Part shown: in pieces, positions 1 through 8,289 of the stretch
Layout of the letters: each line of letters starts with the position of its first letter
Numbering within the stretch: position 1 is the stretch's first letter
Assembly (NCBI GenBank): GCA_012522755.1
Contig: JAAYJV010000048.1
Location: 16,425 to 80,424 of the forward strand
Direction of reading: 5' to 3'
Source: Candidatus Hydrogenedens sp.
GTDB lineage: Bacteria; Hydrogenedentota; Hydrogenedentia; Hydrogenedentales; CAITNO01
DNA length: 64,000 nucleotides
Program-made: the position numbers and the translations under genes
Notes under the pieces: generated by a model
The model's input: the letters and a program-made list of their open reading frames with translations, nothing else
What the model was told of the DNA's origin: nothing
Database searches by the model: none

Positions 1-342
1 GTGATAGATCTGCGCTATATTTTCGGCGTGGGCAGTGTTCGAGATTTTAAACGGATCGGGCTGATCATCGAACTGGTCGAGGCGGACCCCGAACTCCAGT
101 TTGATCGTCTGGGAATGTCGATGCCCTTCGTTGAAATCCTGGGAGCGCGCATTCCCTACCTGAATATTCCCGTCCGGCCCGGTCGCAATATCGCCATTAT
201 CATTGAGGTGGCCGCACTGAACTGGCGTCTCAAAGAAATGGGCGTGGATTCAGCCAAAATCCTCGATGAAGCTGTCCGTGCAAACAATTTGCGTCGAAAC
301 CGACCGCCTTTAAAACCCGAAAAAAAGAAAGATTTATGGTGA
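1..342 (+). CDS. hprK: HPr kinase/phosphorylase, C-terminal part (5' truncated by window edge)
   Basis: This is the last 113 codons of a bifunctional HPr(Ser) kinase/phosphorylase, which adds and removes phosphate on a serine of HPr-type phosphocarriers and so links carbon or nitrogen status to regulation. The visible part carries the family's C-terminal signature IPVRPGRNIAIIIEVAALN at about residues 57-75, followed by the usual RLKxMG stretch. The Walker A loop lies upstream of the window. The frame is open at base 1, so the GTG there is an internal codon, not a start. It overlaps rsgA by 7 nt, suggesting translational coupling. Family assignment is firm; whether a full PTS is present cannot be seen here. 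Confidence 0.9.
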   Translation: MIDLRYIFGVGSVRDFKRIGLIIELVEADPELQFDRLGMSMPFVEILGARIPYLNIPVRPGRNIAIIIEVAALNWRLKEMGVDSAKILDEAVRANNLRRNRPPLKPEKKKDLW

Positions 343-1436
343 AATCCAAGGGGCGGGGCCGAAAAAAACGCAGTACCGCCCGAGAAAGACAATGGGAGGA
401 AAAGCACGAAGCGTCTTTTACCCATGATCTGGCCAGGCACAGGCGTGGCCGACCCAAACTCTCCGATGCAGCTTTGTCTGCGGCCGGAATTGAGGAGGGG
501 ACATGCGAGCCCAATGCCACCGTGGTCACTCATTCCCGACGGTGGGCTTTTGTAATGCTGGATCAGGATGGTTCTCAAGAAGATCAGGAGGATACCAGCC
601 TTTGCCGCATCGATGAGCGACTCAGGGAAGAGGAAGAAAGTCTGCTCGCTCCCGGTGATCGTGTGCAGGTACGCTTTACCGAAGATGGCGGCCTGGTTAT
701 CGCCGTTGCACCCCGTAAAACAATGCTCATGCGTCTGGGAGGGCCCCACTCACGGATCAAGAGACAAGTTCTTGCGGCCAATATTGATGAACTGGTGATT
801 GTCGCCTCCGTTCAGAAACCCCAGTTCAGCCCGGGGCTCGTCGACCGTTTTCTCATTGCCGCACAACAGGGTGGGGTGGAGCCTGTCCTTTGTTTCAACA
901 AGATAGATCTGGAAGCACCTTCCGAAGAATTTCTCTCTCTTTATAAAGAGCTGGGTATTCCCGTCTATTGTACCAGTTGTGAAACAGGAGAGGGCATAGA
1001 CGCACTGGAGGAGTATCTGGCCGGGAAACTTTGTGTTTTTTCAGGACACAGCGGTGTGGGGAAATCCTCCATTCTCAATGTCATGGATCCCGAGCTGCAG
1101 CTGGTTACACGGGAGGTGAGCGAAGCAACGCGCAAAGGACGGCATACGACCACAGCCGGGGCCTTGTACAGGCTTCATCGGGATATTCGCGTTATTGATA
1201 CTCCCGGTATCCGGGCCTTGGGGTTGTGGGGTCTTTCCGCTGAAGAGGTGTCTTTATACTTTCCGGAAATTGCCGAACAAAGCCTTCAGTGCAAATTCAG
1301 AGACTGCACCCACATTCATGAAAAAGACTGTGCTGTTCAAGAGGCCGTGGAGGAAGGGCGCATAGCTCGGGCGCGTTATGAGTCTTACAGGCGCATACGG
1401 GAAGGCATTGAAGCGCAAAAACCCGAATGGGCGTAG
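336..1436 (+). CDS. rsgA: Ribosome small subunit-dependent GTPase A (RsgA/YjeQ)
   Basis: RsgA is a circularly permuted GTPase that helps mature the 30S ribosomal subunit in the cytoplasm. The permuted motif order is visible: NKID (G4, residues 188-191) comes before the P-loop GHSGVGKSS (237-245), then the TTT switch region and DTPG (G3, 288-291). A zinc site follows with C319, C324, a nearby histidine and C332. An N-terminal basic stretch (KGRGRKKR) precedes the OB-fold region (about 60-125). At 366 residues it is slightly longer than the usual 290-350 because of this N-terminal extension. Start is ATG at 336, overlapping the hprK stop by 7 nt. Confidence 0.95.
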   Translation: MVKSKGRGRKKRSTARERQWEEKHEASFTHDLARHRRGRPKLSDAALSAAGIEEGTCEPNATVVTHSRRWAFVMLDQDGSQEDQEDTSLCRIDERLREEEESLLAPGDRVQVRFTEDGGLVIAVAPRKTMLMRLGGPHSRIKRQVLAANIDELVIVASVQKPQFSPGLVDRFLIAAQQGGVEPVLCFNKIDLEAPSEEFLSLYKELGIPVYCTSCETGEGIDALEEYLAGKLCVFSGHSGVGKSSILNVMDPELQLVTREVSEATRKGRHTTTAGALYRLHRDIRVIDTPGIRALGLWGLSAEEVSLYFPEIAEQSLQCKFRDCTHIHEKDCAVQEAVEEGRIARARYESYRRIREGIEAQKPEWA

Positions 1437-1465
1437 CGATACATGATCCCAGAGGGAGGGAAATA

Positions 1466-1810
1466 TCAGGGATAGGGAAGAAGGGGGTCGTGTTTTTCAT
1501 AATGATAGCGCCAGGCTGGGCCATGGAGATGGATCCATTCGAAGTAAGCCATCTGCCCGACATCATACCCGACCTCCTCCGAGCGGAGCCATTTGTGCTC
1601 TTTCATTTTCCTGCGTTGTATGGCCATGGCATTTAAATGATCAGCTTTACGCCATTTCACAGCACAGTGCTCAAACCAATCCTCCATGGCCTCCTTATAA
1701 GTAATTTTGGGGCCATGCTCCTTACGCAAGTGAACATAGTGCCTGTATATGGCACGCAGTTCACGTCTGGAAACCCTGTCCAGAGAGTCCTCTTTGTAGA
1801 AAGTAGCCAT
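1466..1810 (-). CDS. Hypothetical protein, 114 aa
   Basis: I do not recognise a family. The protein is basic and aromatic-rich, probably soluble, with no signal peptide or membrane segment; it has many Trp, Tyr and His residues (ending WRYHYEKHDPLLPYP). It is supported as a real gene by a good ribosome-binding site (AAGGA, 8 nt before the ATG at 1810), a consensus-like promoter at 1863-1891, and an upstream terminator that isolates it as a single-gene unit. The long N-terminal helix-like region is rich in Arg, Lys and Glu. No function is proposed. Confidence 0.7.
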   Translation of the reverse strand: MATFYKEDSLDRVSRRELRAIYRHYVHLRKEHGPKITYKEAMEDWFEHCAVKWRKADHLNAMAIQRRKMKEHKWLRSEEVGYDVGQMAYFEWIHLHGPAWRYHYEKHDPLLPYP

Positions 1811-1862
1811 GATAACGATCCTTATTTATAACACCGTTCACTTTCTCCCCTCCGTTAGTATC

Positions 1863-1891
1863 ATTGTATACCGAAACACTCCAGATGTCAA
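1863..1891 (-). promoter_or_regulatory. Sigma-70-type promoter for the 114-aa hypothetical gene
   Basis: On the minus strand the -35 box TTGACA (1891-1886) and the -10 box TACAAT (1868-1863) are separated by 17 nt. The distance to the ATG at 1810 leaves a leader of about 45 nt containing the ribosome-binding site. Confidence 0.65.
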
Positions 1892-1930
1892 GAGCTGATG
1901 CAAAAAAGATTAAAAGTTCATCAGAATCCA

Positions 1931-1965
1931 TAAAAAACCCCGGATATTCAAAGAATACCCGGGGT
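1931..1965 (-). terminator. Rho-independent terminator after the sugar isomerase/epimerase gene
   Basis: Minus strand: a stem of 12 pairs with one mismatch (1937-1949 with 1953-1965), a 3-nt loop and a run of six U (1937-1932). It lies 32 nt after the stop codon of the epimerase gene and separates it from the small gene downstream. Confidence 0.85.
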
Positions 1966-1996
1966 CAGACAATCAGCCAGAGCATAGAATAGGACG

Positions 1997-2890
1997 TCAG
2001 TCAGCGGCCAGTTCTTCAGCCACCTCATTGAAATAGGCTACACAAGCTGCAATATCAGGTACATTGTTATCCCAGTTATACTCATATTCAATAAAGAACA
2101 TGGGATCTTTCATCTCTTGTCTGACAATTTCAGTCAAAATGCCTTTGACATCGCAAATACCTGTTCCCCAGATTACATCATGGGCTTCTTTATTGCCGAA
2201 TTCCATCAGATCCTTCAGGTGGAAAGAGATCAGACGACCTTCCAGAGCCTTTACCGCTTCCAGCGCATCGATTCCGGAACGGGGCCAGTGACCCGTATCA
2301 GCGCAGGCGCCTACCAGAGGAGACAGGCCTTCCACCGCTTCCAGAACCGTTGTATAATTCCAGTACAGAGACGGTTCGGGATGATTGTGAATGGCTACCC
2401 GGATACCATATTCATCGGCCAGTTTCGAAACGAGAGGCATGTTTTTCTTGAGCGGCTCAGAAGCGATGGTTCCGATGCCCATGTCTTTTGCAAATTCAAA
2501 GACTTCACGGGCCTTGGATTCATTGGTCGGAAGAGATACCACCCCATAAGAGAGAAGGGTGATACCGGCTTTCTCCAATTTTTCTTTGGCAAGAGCACGG
2601 TGTTCTTCGCTCATACTGTGGATAAAGGTGACTTTTTCGGGCAGATCAGTGCAAAGTCGTTGACCCGGAAAAGCCTCGGCATATTTCAGGCCCAGAGAAG
2701 CGGTTTTGTCAATGGCTTCACTGAAACTGAATTTGTTGAAACTCCACAACTGACAGCCTATGCGCCAGCCCAGAGCTTCAGCAGCGGGAGCACCCGGTCC
2801 GGGAGCATCCGCCAGAGCTGAAGAAGAGATGCCGACCACAGCCAGCAGAGCAATACAGGGCACTACGAACCGAAGGGATCTGAAATACAT
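1997..2890 (-). CDS. Secreted sugar phosphate isomerase/epimerase (AP endonuclease 2-like TIM barrel)
   Basis: A xylose-isomerase-like TIM-barrel protein. The chosen ATG at 2890 has an AAGGA ribosome-binding site and opens with a signal peptide (FVVPCIALLAVVGISSSALA, cleavage near residue 27), so the protein is probably exported; an upstream in-frame ATG at 2956 would bury that signal. The barrel begins with WRIGCQLWSFNKFSF and contains likely metal-site elements HNHPEP, DTGHWP, FHLKD and EYEYN in the expected order. Members of this family act on sugar or inositol derivatives, but the substrate cannot be told from sequence. It is a single-gene unit with its own promoter and terminator. Confidence 0.85.
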   Translation of the reverse strand: MYFRSLRFVVPCIALLAVVGISSSALADAPGPGAPAAEALGWRIGCQLWSFNKFSFSEAIDKTASLGLKYAEAFPGQRLCTDLPEKVTFIHSMSEEHRALAKEKLEKAGITLLSYGVVSLPTNESKAREVFEFAKDMGIGTIASEPLKKNMPLVSKLADEYGIRVAIHNHPEPSLYWNYTTVLEAVEGLSPLVGACADTGHWPRSGIDALEAVKALEGRLISFHLKDLMEFGNKEAHDVIWGTGICDVKGILTEIVRQEMKDPMFFIEYEYNWDNNVPDIAACVAYFNEVAEELAAD

Positions 2891-2991
2891 AGTCTTTTCC
2901 TTCTTGTCTTGATTCGGTTGGAAATACTGTGGAAAGAACAGATCTTTCCAGTACACAATGAGTCGGGAAGCACTATCCCACTTGAAGGATT

Positions 2992-3020
2992 ATCATACCA
3001 CCCATGCCATAAAAGGACAA
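2992..3020 (-). promoter_or_regulatory. Candidate sigma-70 promoter for the secreted epimerase
   Basis: Minus strand -35 TTGTCC (3020-3015) and -10 TATGAT (2997-2992) with 17-nt spacing, about 100 nt before the ATG at 2890. Confidence 0.5.
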
Positions 3021-3140
3021 AATCACAGTTCTTTACGCTGGTGGAAAGAAACAAGAGTGGGATCCTGCTGAACTTGTCGGAAAGTATTTGATGGCAATGG
3101 TTCAGCCTGGAAGCCAGCAGGACACGTTTTTCTCATGAAA

Positions 3141-3171
3141 TTTACACATAATTACAAATTTGCGGTATAAT
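3141..3171 (+). promoter_or_regulatory. Candidate promoter for the response-regulator gene
   Basis: A perfect TATAAT -10 box (3166-3171) is preceded by TTTACA or TTACAC 18-19 nt upstream. If used, it gives a leader of about 300 nt before the GTG at 3482. The 2891-3481 spacer holds otherwise only this promoter, the epimerase promoter and the structured leader; I see no RNA gene in it. Confidence 0.35.
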
Positions 3172-3422
3172 CTTCATAAAGATAAGAGTTGAGAGTCGCC
3201 CCTGTACTTCAAAATCGTGGTAAGAATCGATTTGCGAAAGTGGACATACAAGCATAGCAACCCTGAAAAACCTCAGAGTATCACGCTTGTGAACTGTGTC
3301 CGGGCTGATATCTTTCATTGAATCAAAACACTGTCTCCGGAGCGGTGTATCCACGGATCCGGAGCAAGAGAATAGAGAACAAAAGCAGGATACACACCCG
3401 AAGCGGTGTAATAAGCTGAGTC

Positions 3423-3456
3423 GTATCATCCCGGCTTATCTGTTCCGGAATGATAC
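3423..3456 (+). promoter_or_regulatory. Hairpin immediately upstream of the response-regulator ribosome-binding site
   Basis: GTATCAT (3423-3429) pairs with ATGATAC (3450-3456), and inside it CCGG pairs with CCGG across a 10-nt loop, giving 11 pairs with one internal mismatch. It ends 10 nt before the AGGAG of the next gene. It could protect the leader or tune translation; no known riboswitch class is recognised. Confidence 0.45.
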
Positions 3457-3481
3457 AGGATACTCAAGGAGAAACAGGACA

Positions 3482-4429
3482 GTGCACGCCATAACCATTT
3501 GCATTGTGGAAGATTATCAAGACGAAGCCCTGGTATTGAGCGAGGGGCTCAAACTTTTCGGGTATGAGACAGTGATCGCCGGTACCGGATATGAAGCGCT
3601 CAATCTGTGCCGTCAGGGCGGTGTACATCTTGTATTGCTTGATGTGGGGCTGCCTGACATGGACGGCTATGAAGTCTGTCGCCAGTTGAAAGCCGATCCG
3701 CAAACCATGGATATACCCGTTATTTTTGTGACCGCCAGAGGGGATGCCGGCGATGTGGAGCAAGGCTATGCCCTCGGTGCTCTGGACTATGTCGCCAAAC
3801 CCTATAACCTGCCCATGGTCATCGTCCATATTGATGCGGCTTTGCGTACCCGCCAGGGGGGTACGGAGCTCGTCTCCGGCCCCTATATGCTCATCGATCC
3901 CGCTTATACCGATCAACTGACAGGACTGCGAAACAGACGTTTTCTCATTGAGCGCCTTCAGGAAGAATCGGCCAAGGCCTATCGTTATGATTACCATCTT
4001 TCATGTCTTATGCTTGAAGTTGAAGAGGCGCCTCAGGATGGGCTCGGAGACAGACTTCCCGACGAGCTGCTGGTGGAAGTGGCCATGACACTGCGTAAAA
4101 GTTCCCGTACCTTTGATATAGTCGCCCGCTATGATGAGGCACAGTTCGCGGCTGTTCTTCCCCATACCAATCTGGATAATGCTGTTGCCTATGGCCGGAA
4201 AATTCAGCACGAACTTTCCCGGGCCATTGCCGCAAGCTCTTGCGTTCTCAAAGAACCCCGGGTATGCATGGGCATCACCACCTATTACTGCAACAAACAA
4301 TCCGAGGAAGACAAGTATAAACGACCGGACAGTGCCGAAGAATTTCTGGGCGCCTCCATGAACAAACTGTTGATTGCCAAAAACAATGCCCCGGAATTCA
4401 TCGTTGCAGGTGAAACCAGCGGTTCCTGA
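3482..4429 (+). CDS. Response regulator with degenerate GGDEF domain
   Basis: A two-domain signalling protein of 315 aa. The N-terminal receiver domain (about 1-120) keeps the acidic pair E10/D11, phospho-acceptor D54 in LLDVGLP, T84 and K106 in AKPYN. The second domain has the GGDEF-family lead-in DQLTGLRNRR (144-153), but the catalytic loop reads RYDEAQF instead of RYGGDEF, so the diguanylate cyclase site (GG and the acidic pair) is lost. It probably acts as a phosphorylation-controlled binding module rather than making c-di-GMP. GTG at 3482 is preferred because AGGAG sits 10 nt upstream; a longer ORF back to 3296 lacks a site and has an unstructured N-terminus. No partner histidine kinase is adjacent. 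Confidence 0.88.
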   Translation: MHAITICIVEDYQDEALVLSEGLKLFGYETVIAGTGYEALNLCRQGGVHLVLLDVGLPDMDGYEVCRQLKADPQTMDIPVIFVTARGDAGDVEQGYALGALDYVAKPYNLPMVIVHIDAALRTRQGGTELVSGPYMLIDPAYTDQLTGLRNRRFLIERLQEESAKAYRYDYHLSCLMLEVEEAPQDGLGDRLPDELLVEVAMTLRKSSRTFDIVARYDEAQFAAVLPHTNLDNAVAYGRKIQHELSRAIAASSCVLKEPRVCMGITTYYCNKQSEEDKYKRPDSAEEFLGASMNKLLIAKNNAPEFIVAGETSGS

Positions 4430-4446
4430 TTCTTCCGGTTGAGCCT

Positions 4447-5340
4447 GTGGACAGTCATCTTTTAGTTCCGGAAGATCCCCCCTCTCCGAAATCCCACCTC
4501 TCAAGTTATGTCGGTACAGCCGGCTGGAGTTATCCGGACTGGGAAGGGATTGTATACTCTTCTTCTGAAGCCCGGGCAAGACAGTCACTGACAGCCTTGA
4601 GCCGTCTGGTGGATCTCATCGAAATCAATGTGACTTTTTACCAGCCTGTCACGACAGCCATGACTTCCACCTGGTTGCAGACAGTACTGTCCCGTCCTCA
4701 TTTCCGTTTCAATGCAAAAGCACCCTCTCTGCTGACTCATGAGCGTCGGAAGTTCCCGGATCAGGGGCTTGTCCGCAGTTTTTTGAACAGCCTGCGACCC
4801 ATCATTGAGGGCGAGCGTTTCGGAGCGATTCTTTTCCAGTTTCCCTGGAGTTTCAGACGGACCCCTGAAAACCGCAGTTATCTGGGACGCCTGATGGATC
4901 TTTTTCACCACATGCCCTGCTGCATTGAAATGCGCCACGATTCCTGGAATCATGAAGGATTCTTTGAAGGACTGAAAGAACGGGAGATCGCCTTCTGCAA
5001 TATTGATCAGCCTTTGCTTCAACATTGCCTGGAACCTTCCGCCAGGGTCACCGGCCCTTTCGCCTATGTGCGATTGCATGGCCGTAATACCCGCCAATGG
5101 TTTGATCAGGAAACGGATCGGGACGGACGTTATAATTACCTCTACAGCAAAGACGAACTGAAGGATTGGATGGAGCGTATTTTTTCCATGCAAAAGGAAG
5201 CGAAGGAAATATACGTAGTGACCAACAACCACTATCAGGGAAAATCAGTGGTCAATGCGCTGGATATTCAACAGGCACTGGGAATGCCGCCCCGGCGGAT
5301 TCCTGAAACACTTCGCTTCCTTTATAATAATCGCCCCTGA
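4447..5340 (+). CDS. DUF72 domain protein (YecE family)
   Basis: A DUF72 family TIM-barrel-like protein of 297 aa. Family hallmarks include YVGTAGWSYPDW near residue 21, EINVTFYQP, FNAKAP, LFQFPWSF, IEMRHDSW, YVRLHGRN and the C-terminal VVTNNHYQGKS. The biochemical role of the family is not established. The start is GTG at 4447, 18 nt after the response-regulator stop, with only a weak ribosome-binding site; the two genes may be cotranscribed. Confidence 0.88.
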   Translation: MDSHLLVPEDPPSPKSHLSSYVGTAGWSYPDWEGIVYSSSEARARQSLTALSRLVDLIEINVTFYQPVTTAMTSTWLQTVLSRPHFRFNAKAPSLLTHERRKFPDQGLVRSFLNSLRPIIEGERFGAILFQFPWSFRRTPENRSYLGRLMDLFHHMPCCIEMRHDSWNHEGFFEGLKEREIAFCNIDQPLLQHCLEPSARVTGPFAYVRLHGRNTRQWFDQETDRDGRYNYLYSKDELKDWMERIFSMQKEAKEIYVVTNNHYQGKSVVNALDIQQALGMPPRRIPETLRFLYNNRP

Positions 5341-5441
5341 GCAGAGTGTGAAAAGGAGCGGAAGAGCCGGGCCGGTTGAATCCTCCGGGGATACCGTGGC
5401 AAAATGCCGCTGGGTGGAAGGGATAGATTGGATAATTCGTC

Positions 5442-8285
5442 ATGACCAGACTTGAAAAAATACAACGGGAATGCCGCTGTCCCGTTTTTCTCGATGATTT
5501 TACACGCCAGCTTTATGCCACGGACGCTTCCATTTATCAATGCATGCCCCGGGCTGTGGCTTTTCCCAGAACAGCTCCGGAGACAGCGGAACTCATGGCC
5601 GCAGCAGCCGCTGAAGAGATCCCGATCATACCCAGAGGAGCCGGGAGCGGTCTGGCCGGTGGAGCCATTGGCGACGCCCTGATTCTCGATATGTCGCGGC
5701 ACAACCAGTTCATTGCTGACTTCAATGAAGAAGCCCGGACCATCCGTGTGGGAGCCGGTACAGTGCTCGATGCCCTCAATGAATATGTACAGTCCAGCGG
5801 ATTGACTTTCGGTGCTGATGTGGCCACCAGTTCACGGGCAACCGTCGGTGGTATGATCGCCAACAACAGTTCCGGAGCCCGGGCCCCGCTCTATGGCATA
5901 ACCCTGGATCATGTGGATTCGCTGGAACTGATTACAGCCGATGGGAAAATCCATACCCTTTCCGCCGGATCAGAAGACATGAAAGAGCGGCTGGAGGTGA
6001 TACAGGGCAAAGTGATCGATTCACGCCGTGAAATTGAAACACGTTTCCACAGGGAGATCTGCAAACGCTGGCCGGGGTACGGACTCGACCGGTATTTGCG
6101 GAGTATTCTTGCTGAAGCGGCCAATCCGGCGCAGCTCGTAGGCGGGAGTGAAGGCACCTTGTGCACAGTCTTTTCAGCGACGCTCCGGCTTGTTCCTCTG
6201 CCGCCCGGAACAGGTCTGATCCTGCTGTTCTTTGATCGTGTGCAGGACGCCATGGAAGCTTCAGCATCACTGCTGGACCTGGAACCGGCCAGCATCGAAC
6301 ATATGGATCGGCTGCTCTTTGATCAGACCCGGGATAACAGAAATTTCGAAAAAGCCCGTGCCCTGCTGGAGCTCGATGAAAAACCCTGTGAGGGAATCCT
6401 TCTCGTTGAGTTTTATGATCATATAGAAGACAAGCTGGAAGAGGTCAAAAAGCGTGGCCTGGGTCAGCGTCATCTTCTGTGTGCAACGGAAGAAGAGAAA
6501 GCGCTGGTCTGGCATCTGAGAAAAGCGGGGCTGTCATTACTTACCGGGTGTGCCGGTGCAGCCAAGCCCACAGCCGGTATTGAAGATGTTGCCGTACCTC
6601 CGGCGCAGCTCCCCCGTTATGTGGAATCGTTGCGTTCTGTTGTGGAACGCCTCGGGCTGAAAGCTTCTTTCTATGGTCATGCCGCTGCGGGACTGCTCCA
6701 TGTGCGGCCTGTTCTGGATTTACGGAGCCGCAAAGATATAGAAGCTTTCCGGGCATTGGCCGAAGAAGTATCCGCTCTTACTCTGGAATTCAAGGGATCC
6801 CTTACAGCGGAACATGGCGTGGGGATCAACCGCACCGAGTTCATGACAGAGCATATCGGCACGGAACTGCTGAAGATCATGGAAGAGGTGAAAGAGATCT
6901 TTGATCCCCGGGGGCTCATGAATCCCGGCAAGGTTCTGGATACCGGACGATGGCGCATCGACAAAGATCTGCGTATGGGCGACGGCTATGCCTTGCCTGT
7001 TCCTTTCGAGCCTCTTCTGCTCTTTCAGGCCAAGGATCATTCCTTTACAGGCAATCTCGAACAATGCAACGGCTGCGGCGGCTGTCGCAAGGAACCGCCT
7101 GTCATGTGTCCCACTTTTCAGGCTGCGGGCGACGAAGCACTCTCCACTCGGGGCAGGGCCAATATCATCCGTGCCGTTCTGGAAGGCCGCCTCGACAGCG
7201 ACAAAGCGCCGCTCCTCTCAGAGTCTCTGGAATCAGCGTTGAGCAACTGTCTGTCCTGTAAAGCCTGCACTTCAGAATGTCCGTCCAATGTGAACATGGC
7301 CTTGTTGAAGGCCGAGCTGCTTCATGCGCGACATCGCAAACATGGTGTGCCTTTTTATGCACGCCTTCTCAGCCGTGTTGATCTGCTGGGTGCTCTCGGA
7401 AGTGCTTTTCCCCGACTCACCAATGCCAGTTTTTCTTTTCCTCCCTTCCGATGGCTCCTGCAACGGCTGGTGCATATCGCTCAGGAACGATCCCTGCCGC
7501 CCTATGCACTCCAACGCTTTGACCGCTGGTTCAGAAAAGAAGGTCTGGAGAAAAAGACCGCTCACAGGGGTACTATTCTTTTATGGGATGATTGCTTTGT
7601 CCGACACAACGAACCTCATATCGGCCGGGCCGCTGTGCGTGTATTGGAAAAGGCCGGTTATTCACCCCGGCTCGTGGAAGGGCATGCCTGTTGCGGCCGT
7701 CCTGCCTTCAGCATGGGGCGTCTTGATGTGGCCAGAAAATTCGGCAACAAAAATCTGAGACTGTTGAGAGAGACTGAAGGGCCCATCCTTTTTCTTGAGC
7801 CTTCCTGCTATGCCATGTTCCGTGAGGAATACCGGGAGCTGGGGCTGGAAGGGGCTCAGGAAGTGGCGGAACGGGCTGTGCTCTTTGAGCAGTTCATCGA
7901 GCAGCTCCTTCAGAAAGAACCGGATGCCCTTCCCATCAAGAGGCTGCCCTATGGTCTGGCTATCCATGCCCACTGCCATGCAAAAGCCCAGGCTGATACG
8001 AGCATCCATACACTCCTGGCGCAACGTCTTACAGGTGCCCGGGCCTCCATGCTCAACAGCGGCTGTTGTGGTATGGCGGGAGCTTTCGGGGTGCTGGAGG
8101 ATAAATATGCGCTGAGTCTTGCAGTGGCTGAGCCCTTGCTCGCCATGATCGACGCCTTGCCCGAAGATACGGCTGTGATTTCATCAGGAGCCAGTTGCCG
8201 TCATCAATTGACCGACCTTTCTTCCCGGCCACCCCTTCATTTTGCCGAGGTGCTGGATCTGGCTTTGAGCGACTGTGCAGACTGA
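5442..8285 (+). CDS. FAD-binding and Fe-S oxidoreductase fusion (GlcD/D-lactate dehydrogenase-like + CCG domains)
   Basis: A 947-aa flavin/iron-sulfur dehydrogenase of the type represented by YdiJ and some D-lactate dehydrogenases, which oxidise D-2-hydroxyacids and pass electrons on, usually to quinone. Order of domains: FAD-binding PCMH domain (about 30-270) with PRGAGSGLAGG; FAD-oxidase C-terminal domain with EHGVGINR (about 460); two ferredoxin-like 4Fe-4S motifs (CNGCGGCRKE...C and CLSCKACTSEC, about 540-615); and two cysteine-rich CCG motifs (HACCGRP and SGCCGMAG). The substrate is not determined by the sequence. Its stop lies only 4 nt from the convergent feoB stop. Confidence 0.9.
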   Translation: MTRLEKIQRECRCPVFLDDFTRQLYATDASIYQCMPRAVAFPRTAPETAELMAAAAAEEIPIIPRGAGSGLAGGAIGDALILDMSRHNQFIADFNEEARTIRVGAGTVLDALNEYVQSSGLTFGADVATSSRATVGGMIANNSSGARAPLYGITLDHVDSLELITADGKIHTLSAGSEDMKERLEVIQGKVIDSRREIETRFHREICKRWPGYGLDRYLRSILAEAANPAQLVGGSEGTLCTVFSATLRLVPLPPGTGLILLFFDRVQDAMEASASLLDLEPASIEHMDRLLFDQTRDNRNFEKARALLELDEKPCEGILLVEFYDHIEDKLEEVKKRGLGQRHLLCATEEEKALVWHLRKAGLSLLTGCAGAAKPTAGIEDVAVPPAQLPRYVESLRSVVERLGLKASFYGHAAAGLLHVRPVLDLRSRKDIEAFRALAEEVSALTLEFKGSLTAEHGVGINRTEFMTEHIGTELLKIMEEVKEIFDPRGLMNPGKVLDTGRWRIDKDLRMGDGYALPVPFEPLLLFQAKDHSFTGNLEQCNGCGGCRKEPPVMCPTFQAAGDEALSTRGRANIIRAVLEGRLDSDKAPLLSESLESALSNCLSCKACTSECPSNVNMALLKAELLHARHRKHGVPFYARLLSRVDLLGALGSAFPRLTNASFSFPPFRWLLQRLVHIAQERSLPPYALQRFDRWFRKEGLEKKTAHRGTILLWDDCFVRHNEPHIGRAAVRVLEKAGYSPRLVEGHACCGRPAFSMGRLDVARKFGNKNLRLLRETEGPILFLEPSCYAMFREEYRELGLEGAQEVAERAVLFEQFIEQLLQKEPDALPIKRLPYGLAIHAHCHAKAQADTSIHTLLAQRLTGARASMLNSGCCGMAGAFGVLEDKYALSLAVAEPLLAMIDALPEDTAVISSGASCRHQLTDLSSRPPLHFAEVLDLALSDCAD

Positions 8286-8289
8286 AAAA

